Positions 13,697-18,796 of a DNA stretch of 18,796 nucleotides are shown here, piece by piece (within the stretch, counting starts at the first letter, position 1; every line of letters starts with the position of its first letter). The stretch spans positions 1-18,796 of the forward strand of contig CAJKNS010000012.1 in the NCBI GenBank assembly GCA_905201305.1. Reading direction: 5' to 3'. Origin of the DNA: an uncultured Eubacteriales bacterium. Lineage in GTDB: Bacteria; Bacillota; Clostridia; Oscillospirales; Oscillospiraceae. A model generated the notes under the pieces. That model was not told the origin of the DNA, made no database searches, and saw nothing but the letters and a program-made list of their open reading frames with translations. A program made the position numbers and the translations under genes.

Positions 13697-15895
13697 ATGG
13701 CAAACGAAGAAGTCGAGAAGGAAAAACGAGAGCTGGAGCTTCAGCGTCAGAAGCGTTTCTCCGGTGGTCCCGGCAGCCGGTTTATCTCCGGCGGTGAGCA
13801 GGCAAGCGATTTTAAGGGTACCATGTCCCGGCTGCTGCAGCTGTTAAAGCCGCAGCTTCCCCTGATTCTTTTGACCTTCGTGATGACCATTGCCTACACC
13901 GTGGCAAGCACCTATGCCCCCAATAAGCTGGCGGATATGGTGGATATCATCACCGACGGCATCCGTGCAAAAAGCTCCGGCGGCGGAATCGATTTCGGGG
14001 CACTGCGGCATGCGGCGCTGATTGTGGGACTGCTGTATGCGCTGACCGTGGTGTGCAATCTGATTCAGCAGTTTATCATGATCGACGTGTCGCAGAATCT
14101 GGTTTACGATATGCGCCGCGCCATTGATATCAAGCTGAAAAAACTGCCCATTAAATATTTCGATTCCCATTCCCGCGGCGATATTCTATCCCGTGTGGCA
14201 AATGACGTGGAGAACATCTCCATGACCCTGCAAATGAGCCTGACCCAGATTATCTCCGCAATTATCACTCTGGTCAGCGTACTGTTCTTTATGTTCTATC
14301 GGAACTGGCTGCTGACGCTGATTTCTCTGGTGACGGTGGTGCTGTGCTTCCTGATGACCAAGGTGATTGCGTCCCGGGCAAAGGGCTATTTTACCACCCA
14401 GTGGGCTTCCACCGGCAACCTCAACGGTCAGATTGAGGAGATGTACACCGGTCATACGGTGGTAAAGCTCTTTGGTCGCCAGCAGGCAGCCATGGATGCG
14501 TTTGAGAAGGAAAATGAGGTGCTGTTCCAGTCCTCCTTTAAGGCGGCGTTTATTTCCGGTGTCATTCAGCCTGCCATGATGGTCATCAACAACCTGAACT
14601 ATGTGGCGGTTTGCATTCTGGGCGGCATCTGGATTGTTGGCGGCGGGCCCTTTGGGATGATTGTTACCCTGGGTGACATTACCGCAATCATTGCCTATTC
14701 CAGGCAGCTGATGATGCCCATTACCCAGACGGCTTCCATTGCCTCTACCATTCAATCCACCATCGCATCTGCGGAGCGGGTGTTTGAGCTGCTGGACGAG
14801 GAGGAAGCGGTGCCGGATCAGGAGCCCATTCAGCATCTGGAGGATCCCAAGGTGGTTTCCTTCGAGCATGTGGACTTTAGCTATAAGCCGGATACCAAGC
14901 TCATTGAGGACCTGAATCTAACGGTCCGTCCCGGCGAAAAGGTTGCCATTGTCGGTCCCACCGGTGCTGGCAAGACCACGCTGGTGAATCTGCTCATGCG
15001 GTTCTATGAGGTGGACGGCGGACGGATTGCCATTGACGGCAAGGATATCCGCTCCATTCCCAGAGAGGAGCTGCGCAGTAAGATCGGTATGGTGCTTCAG
15101 GATGTCTGGCTGTTCAGCGGTACCATTCGAGAGAATATTGCCTATGGCTATAATGTGCTTTCCGGTAAGGAGGCAACAGAGGAAGAGATCGTGGCTGCGG
15201 CAAAGATGGCGTATGTGGACCACTTTGTTCAGACGCTCCCTCAGGGCTATGATACGGTGATTAACGACGATGCCACAAACATCTCCCAGGGACAGAAGCA
15301 GCTGATGACCATTGCCCGGGCATTCCTGTCCAATCCCAGTATTCTGATTTTGGATGAGGCAACCTCTTCGGTAGATACCCGTACCGAGGTGCTGATTCAG
15401 AAGGCAATGCAGAAGCTCATGGACGGTCGTACCAGCTTTGTCATTGCCCATCGGCTCTCGACTATTCGGGATGCGGACCTGATTCTGGTGATGAACCACG
15501 GCACGATTATCGAGCAGGGCACCCACCAGCAGCTGCTGGACAAAAAGGGCTTCTACTACGACCTCTATAATTCCCAGTTCATCGGTGCTACTGTGGAGGA
15601 TGAACCTGCACAGCAGCAGGAAAGCGGTTTTCCCGGCGGCTTCCCGGGTGGATTTCCTGGGGGCGGCTTCCCGAGCGGTGGATTCCCCGGAAAAGGAAAG
15701 AAGGGGAAAAAGGGCAAGCATAAGGGCAAATTCCCGGATGCGACAGAGTTTCCGGAGGGCGAGATCCCAGAGGGCTTCCCTGCTCCCGGTGAGTTCCCGG
15801 AGGGCTTCCCTGCTCCCGGTGAGTTCCCGGAGGGCTTTACACCACCCGAAAATTTCCCCATGCCGGAGGGCATGCAGGAGGAATATGGGGTATGA
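13697..15895 (+). CDS. Heterodimeric ABC exporter, subunit 2, with unusual FPGG/KGK/FPEG tail
   Basis: A 732-residue half-transporter, about 100-130 longer than usual. A charged N-terminal extension (EEVEKEKRELELQRQKRF) precedes six membrane helices (about 50-350) and an ATPase domain: Walker A GPTGAGKTT (420-428), Walker B LILDE with catalytic Glu554, and H-loop His585 in IAHRLST. The signature is the variant ISQGQ (529-533), so it contributes the weak signature to subunit 1's degenerate site and the hydrolysis machinery to the active site. After about residue 640 comes a low-complexity tail: FPGG-type repeats (644-665), a basic block KGKKGKKGKHKGK (666-678), then acidic FPEGF-PAPGE repeats to the end. 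ATG 13697 directly follows the previous TAA, with AGGAGG upstream. The stop overlaps the SDR start (ATGA). Confidence 0.93.
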   Translation: MANEEVEKEKRELELQRQKRFSGGPGSRFISGGEQASDFKGTMSRLLQLLKPQLPLILLTFVMTIAYTVASTYAPNKLADMVDIITDGIRAKSSGGGIDFGALRHAALIVGLLYALTVVCNLIQQFIMIDVSQNLVYDMRRAIDIKLKKLPIKYFDSHSRGDILSRVANDVENISMTLQMSLTQIISAIITLVSVLFFMFYRNWLLTLISLVTVVLCFLMTKVIASRAKGYFTTQWASTGNLNGQIEEMYTGHTVVKLFGRQQAAMDAFEKENEVLFQSSFKAAFISGVIQPAMMVINNLNYVAVCILGGIWIVGGGPFGMIVTLGDITAIIAYSRQLMMPITQTASIASTIQSTIASAERVFELLDEEEAVPDQEPIQHLEDPKVVSFEHVDFSYKPDTKLIEDLNLTVRPGEKVAIVGPTGAGKTTLVNLLMRFYEVDGGRIAIDGKDIRSIPREELRSKIGMVLQDVWLFSGTIRENIAYGYNVLSGKEATEEEIVAAAKMAYVDHFVQTLPQGYDTVINDDATNISQGQKQLMTIARAFLSNPSILILDEATSSVDTRTEVLIQKAMQKLMDGRTSFVIAHRLSTIRDADLILVMNHGTIIEQGTHQQLLDKKGFYYDLYNSQFIGATVEDEPAQQQESGFPGGFPGGFPGGGFPSGGFPGKGKKGKKGKHKGKFPDATEFPEGEIPEGFPAPGEFPEGFPAPGEFPEGFTPPENFPMPEGMQEEYGV
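15761..15838 (+). repeat. 30-bp tandem repeat encoding part of the ABC exporter tail
   Basis: The unit GAGTTCCCGGAGGGCTTCCC plus TGCTCCCGGT is present as a slightly diverged copy (15761-15790), a full copy (15791-15820) and a partial copy (15821-15838). At 30 bp it preserves the reading frame, each unit giving EFPEGFPAPG, so copy-number change would lengthen or shorten the tail without breaking the gene. Confidence 0.9.
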
Positions 15896-16592
15896 GATGC
15901 GTGGTGATTACCGGAGGCTCCCGCGGCATCGGCGCTGCAGCCGTTCGTTTGCAGCAGCCGGGGATCAGGTATATTTCCTGTATGAAAAAAGCACGGAACT
16001 GGCGCGGCAGCTGGAGCAGGAGACCGGTGCCATCGGGATTCCCTGTGACGTATCCCAGGAGACAGCGGTGAATCAGGCATTCCAGCGGATCGGCGCGGTG
16101 GATGTGCTGGTAAACAACGCCGGAATTGTGGACTATAACCCCATCAACTGGGTGCCCGTCGAGACGTTCCGCCGGGTGATGGATGTAAACGTTACGGGTA
16201 TGTTCCTGTGCTGCAAGGCGGCGCTGTCCGGAATGCTGCAAAAGCAAAAGGGCGCCATTGTCAATGTGTCCTCCATGTGGGGCAGAGTTGGCAGCTCCTG
16301 TGAGGTTGCCTATTCCACCTCCAAGGCGGCGGTGATCGGCATGACCAAAGCGCTGGCAAAGGAGCTAGGACCCTCCGGTATCCGTGTCAATGCGGTTGCC
16401 CCTGGGGTCATTCAGACAGACATGGTGAAAAATGTTGCGCCCGAGGTCATGGAGGAGCTGCGTCAGGAGACACCGTTGGAACAGCTGGGAAAACCGGAGC
16501 AGGTAGCAGACGCAATCTGGTACCTGGCGTCAGAACAGGCGAGCTTTGTTACCGGCACTCTGCTGGATGTTAGCGGCGGATTTGTTATGTAA
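15892..16592 (+). pseudogene. SDR-family oxidoreductase (FabG-like), disrupted by a frameshift near codon 20
   Basis: Short-chain dehydrogenases reduce or oxidise carbonyl/hydroxyl groups with NAD(P). The start ATG 15892 overlaps the exporter stop (ATGA), with AGGAGG 10 nt upstream, and encodes the expected Rossmann opening MRCVVITGGSRGIGAAAVRL. The frame is then lost. The remainder, FAAAGDQVYFLYEKS onward, continues in another frame from about 15948 to the TAA at 16592. That part carries NNAG, the catalytic Ser (VSSMW), the YSTSK Tyr/Lys pair (16311-16325) and a normal C-terminus (GTLLDVSGG). FabG-type spacing predicts L-F between the parts, so loss of one TTTG from a doubled TTTGTTTG (4 nt) explains the break. 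The gene could be a true pseudogene, a revertible variant or a sequence error. Product when intact: about 230 residues. Confidence 0.8.
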
Positions 16593-16610
16593 ATCAATAA
16601 AACGAGAAAA

Positions 16611-16652
16611 CAGCAGAGCGTCTATCCCAAACTGTGGATTGACGCTCTGCTG
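16611..16652. terminator. Bidirectional terminator after the SDR gene and the EamA gene
   Basis: A perfect 12-bp inverted repeat (CAGCAGAGCGTC at 16611-16622, complement at 16641-16652) with an 18-nt loop. It is followed on the plus strand by CTGTCTTATTTATTTTTC and on the minus strand by TTTTCTCGTTTTATTG. It closes two convergent units: the MarR-ABC-SDR operon and the EamA permease. Confidence 0.8.
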
Positions 16653-16657
16653 CTGTC

Positions 16658-17557
16658 TTATTTATTTTTCGGCTTATACTCGGAGAGAATCAAGCCCAGC
16701 AGGGTTAAAACGATTCCCAGCAGGGAAAATGCGGTGAGGGTTTCGTGGAGAATCAGGACAGAGGTGATGACGGTGATAACGGGGATCATATAGATGTAGA
16801 CACTGGTTTTCACGGCACCCAGCGCCTTTACTGCGAAGTTCCAGGTGACAAAGCACAGCGCCGATGCCCCAAGTCCCAGATATAGAATATTCAATAGGTA
16901 TGTCACATTCGAAAAGCGGGATAAATTCAGGTGAAAGTCAAAGAAAAACAGCGCGGGGATCATAAATTAAATGCCGTAAAAGAACGTGCGCCGGGTGGAG
17001 AGAATCACAGAATTGCCAAAGCTGCTGATTTTCCTGGTCAGCAGAGAGTAAATCGCCCAGACCAGCGCAGCCAGAACGGCAAGCAGGTCCCCCAATGGGT
17101 TCAGCTCCACCTTAGCGCTGCCGAAGCTGATGAGAAAGATCCCTGCCATGGCGGCAAGAAAGCCCACAAAGAACTGAGCCCGAAGCCGTTCCTCCGAACG
17201 GATCAGAATATGCGCTAAAATCGCGGTGAAAAACGGCGCAACGGAGATGATAACGCCAACGTTGGAGGCAAGAGTATAGGTCAGGGCAATGTTCTCCAGC
17301 AGATAATACAGGCAGATTCCGCATAGACCGGCAGCCGCATAGGTCAGCTCCTGCCTGAGATTTTCGGTTTTCAGCCGCCGGGGACTGGCGACCAGCAGCA
17401 CCAGATAGCCCATGATAAAGCGGAAAAATAGAATTTCCACCGGCTGAAAGTCCACCAGCAGAACCTTGGTAGAGATGAATGTCGTACCCCATACGACAAT
17501 GGTAAGCAATGCCGCAAGGTGTCCGGTAGTTTTCCTGCGTTCCATGTTGTGCTGCAC
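16658..17557 (-). pseudogene. EamA/DMT-superfamily permease, interrupted by an in-frame TAA
   Basis: A ten-helix drug/metabolite transporter of the RhaT/EamA type split by one stop. The first 196 codons (17557 to 16970) give LLTIVVWGTTFISTKVLL and about six membrane segments, ending RRTFFYGI. TAA lies at 16967-16969. The same frame then continues FMIPALFFFDFHLNLS to the natural end at 16658, covering the second EamA repeat (GLGASALCFVTWNFAVKALG, and ILHETLTAFSLLGIVLTLLGL). Frame and spacing are otherwise perfect, 299 codons in all, so a single TTA(Leu) to TAA change is the simplest explanation. The start is uncertain: GTG 17557 or ATG 17545. It sits 29 nt downstream of the hydrolase gene with no terminator between, so both may be co-transcribed. 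Substrate unknown. Confidence 0.82.
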
Positions 17558-17586
17558 CGTCCTGCAATGGTGTGATTTGCGGTCTG

Positions 17587-18522
17587 TTAAGAAATATGCG
17601 CAGAAACCCAGGAGATCAGATCGGAGAACACCTCGTCCTTGTTGGTCTCGTTGTGCATTTCGTGGCGACCGCCTGGGTAGAGCTTTAGGGTTACATCCTC
17701 CAGTTGTGCCTGCCGGAGCATGGCATACACAGCCTGAACGCCCTTGCCGTAGTTCCCTACCGGATCACAATCTCCGGAATAAATCAGAACGGGCAGCCCT
17801 TTGGGAAGTCTTCCTGCCCATTCGGCGGTGTTCACATGGGTATAGGCAGTGAGCATATCGCGATAGGCGGAGACGGTAAAGGAGAAGTTGCACTTGCTGT
17901 CTGCGGCATATTTTTCCCATACTTCCGGATCACGACTGAGCCAGGCGTTGCCGGAGGTGGCATTGGGAATCTTTTTACAGTAGGAGCCCATGCTGCACTT
18001 TACCATAAACTTTGAAATGTATTTCGGACCCTTGATCTTTGCCAGAAATCCTGCCAAATGCCGTCCAAAGGGCATGAGCGAACTGGGACCGCCGGTACCG
18101 CTGATGATTAAGCCGTCAATGGTTTCGGCGTGCAGCTCGGCATACCAGCGGGCATAGAAGCTGCCCATGCTGTGACCCAGCAGGAAATAGGGAATGTCGG
18201 GAAACTTCTTGTGCCCCAAGGTGTTCATGGCATAAAGATCCTTCAGGATAAATTGATAGCCGCCCTTTTCTGCCATAAAGCCATAGTTTTCCGGTGCACT
18301 GGTGTCGCCATGCCCCAGATGGTCGTTGCCGCAGACTGCAATACCTGCCTCGCAGAGTACCTGAAACATCGGCTCGTATCGGCAAATATATTCGCACATT
18401 CCGTGGCTCAGCTGAATCACCGCGCGAATGGGCTGCTGAGCGGGGGTGTAAAAATAACCGGCAACCTGCGACGTGCCGTCTGCGGATGGAAAGTGGATGG
18501 TTTCCTTCTGAAATGCGGGCAT
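17587..18522 (-). CDS. Alpha/beta hydrolase, monoacylglycerol lipase / lysophospholipase-like
   Basis: A 311-residue serine hydrolase of the Hydrolase_4 group. It probably cleaves an ester, such as monoacylglycerol or lysophospholipid; the substrate is not proven. The oxyanion-region motif HGMCEYICRYE (40-50) matches the HGMxEHxxRY pattern of monoacylglycerol lipases. The nucleophile is S118 in LLGHSMGS. The acid is most likely D253 in SGDCDPVG, and the base is H287 in YPGGRHEMHNE. There is no signal peptide, so it is probably cytoplasmic. The start is ATG 18520-18522, preceded by GGAGGG about 6 nt upstream; the open frame extends further upstream but lacks a ribosome site and crosses the promoter. 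Its downstream neighbour is the broken EamA permease, 29 nt away. Confidence 0.92.
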   Translation of the reverse strand: MPAFQKETIHFPSADGTSQVAGYFYTPAQQPIRAVIQLSHGMCEYICRYEPMFQVLCEAGIAVCGNDHLGHGDTSAPENYGFMAEKGGYQFILKDLYAMNTLGHKKFPDIPYFLLGHSMGSFYARWYAELHAETIDGLIISGTGGPSSLMPFGRHLAGFLAKIKGPKYISKFMVKCSMGSYCKKIPNATSGNAWLSRDPEVWEKYAADSKCNFSFTVSAYRDMLTAYTHVNTAEWAGRLPKGLPVLIYSGDCDPVGNYGKGVQAVYAMLRQAQLEDVTLKLYPGGRHEMHNETNKDEVFSDLISWVSAHIS

Positions 18523-18554
18523 GACAATCCCTCCGTGTATCGTTTGATGTATGT

Positions 18555-18583
18555 AGTATACACTGTTTTGCGTGTGAGAGCAA
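18555..18583 (-). promoter_or_regulatory. Predicted promoter of the hydrolase gene
   Basis: On the minus strand TTGCTC (18578-18583), a 17-nt spacer and TATACT (18555-18560, 5/6), with the ATG about 33 nt further on. Apart from this and the tRNA promoter I see nothing in the intergenic stretch 18523-18751. Confidence 0.65.
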
Positions 18584-18699
18584 TGGAAAGCGGGGACTTT
18601 TTGCTGGCGGAAGGCGCCGCCGCTCCCTTGAAAAGTACAGGGCTTTGCAAAAAGAAAGTGAATAGGACAGCACAAATTTTAAAAACCGAGATAAACTAC

Positions 18700-18728
18700 T
18701 TGACAATTCTATCACGGTGCGCTATAAT
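18700..18728 (+). promoter_or_regulatory. Consensus promoter of the tRNA-fMet gene
   Basis: A perfect TTGACA (18700-18705), a 17-nt spacer and a perfect TATAAT (18723-18728). The mature tRNA begins 23 nt after the -10 box, so the 5' leader is only about 16 nt. This is the strongest promoter in the window, as expected for a stable RNA. Confidence 0.92.
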
Positions 18729-18751
18729 AGTAGCACTTTGAAAGATAATAT

Positions 18752-18796
18752 CGCGGGGTGGAGCAGTTCGGTAGCTCGTCGGGCTCATAACCCGAA
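18752..18796 (+). tRNA. Initiator tRNA-fMet (CAT), 5' part (runs off the window)
   Basis: The 45 visible bases cover the acceptor strand, D arm (GAGC...GCTC) and anticodon arm. The anticodon loop CTCATAA holds CAT and is closed by the three G-C pairs (GGG/CCC) that distinguish initiator from elongator tRNA-Met. The first base is C (CGCGGGG), as in bacterial initiators, where position 1 is unpaired. The variable loop, T arm and 3' end lie beyond the window. Confidence 0.95.

Noticed and set aside
13844..14869. Minus-strand frames inside ABC subunit 2 (13844-14170 and 14186-14869)
   Set aside because: Shadows of a gene with complete exporter motifs on the plus strand.
15761..15838. CRISPR-like array
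   Set aside because: The units are directly adjacent, without spacers, and lie in frame within a coding sequence.
15940..15960. Programmed -1 frameshift in the SDR gene
   Set aside because: No X-XXY-YYZ slippery heptamer is present in the zero frame (GTT CGT TTG), and such a shift would leave the helix one residue short; a 4-nt contraction fits better.
16967..16969. Readthrough or recoding of the TAA in the EamA gene
   Set aside because: TAA is the least readthrough-prone stop and is not a selenocysteine or pyrrolysine codon; a point mutation or base error is simpler.
18523..18675. Longer start for the alpha/beta hydrolase (362 residues)
   Set aside because: It crosses the predicted promoter and leaves GGAGGG before ATG 18520-18522 unexplained.

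Overview
The window looks like chromosome of a moderately GC-rich gut-type Clostridia (Bacillota), most likely Oscillospiraceae/Ruminococcaceae. This is inferred from gene content (Pta, an acyl-CoA:acetate CoA-transferase, an HPr-like protein that keeps the Ser46 motif, MtaB, an AI-2E family permease), strong purine-rich Shine-Dalgarno sites, sigma-A type promoters with 17-bp spacers, and CTG/GCC/GGC-rich codon use. I see no phage, plasmid, integron or CRISPR signal.

Layout. 1-795 (-): 5' part of phosphate acetyltransferase. 915-2306 (-): AI-2E family permease. 2504-4621 (+): a divergent two-domain NADH:flavin oxidoreductase, ending at a bidirectional terminator shared with galE (4688-5704, -). 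5855-6238 (+): small unknown protein, faintly like the N-terminal half of DapF, convergent with and overlapping an HPr-like protein (6235-6507, -). 6540-6702: a 163-bp imperfect palindrome that looks like a MITE; its right end supplies the -35 box of the likely mtaB promoter. 6818-8122 (+): mtaB, ending at a second bidirectional terminator.

8183-11167 (-) is a three-gene overlapping operon read as CoA-transferase, HAD phosphatase, then TrmH/SpoU methyltransferase. Divergent from it, 11291-16592 (+) is a MarR operon: a promoter whose -10 box is overlapped by a palindromic operator, the MarR regulator, two half-transporters forming an asymmetric heterodimeric ABC exporter, and an SDR oxidoreductase fused by an ATGA overlap. 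The second half-transporter carries an unusual FPGG/KGK/FPEG tail encoded partly by a 30-bp tandem repeat. The SDR gene is broken by an apparent 4-nt contraction.

16658-17557 (-): an EamA/DMT permease gene broken by one in-frame TAA, downstream of an alpha/beta hydrolase (17587-18522, -). The window ends inside an initiator tRNA-fMet gene behind a perfect consensus promoter.

Most of the window is ordinary core or accessory chromosome. The parts that deserve a second look are the palindromic element, the MarR-ABC-SDR operon with its odd tail and broken SDR, the divergent flavin oxidoreductase, and the two adjacent disrupted genes. I found no strong evidence for a wholly new system.
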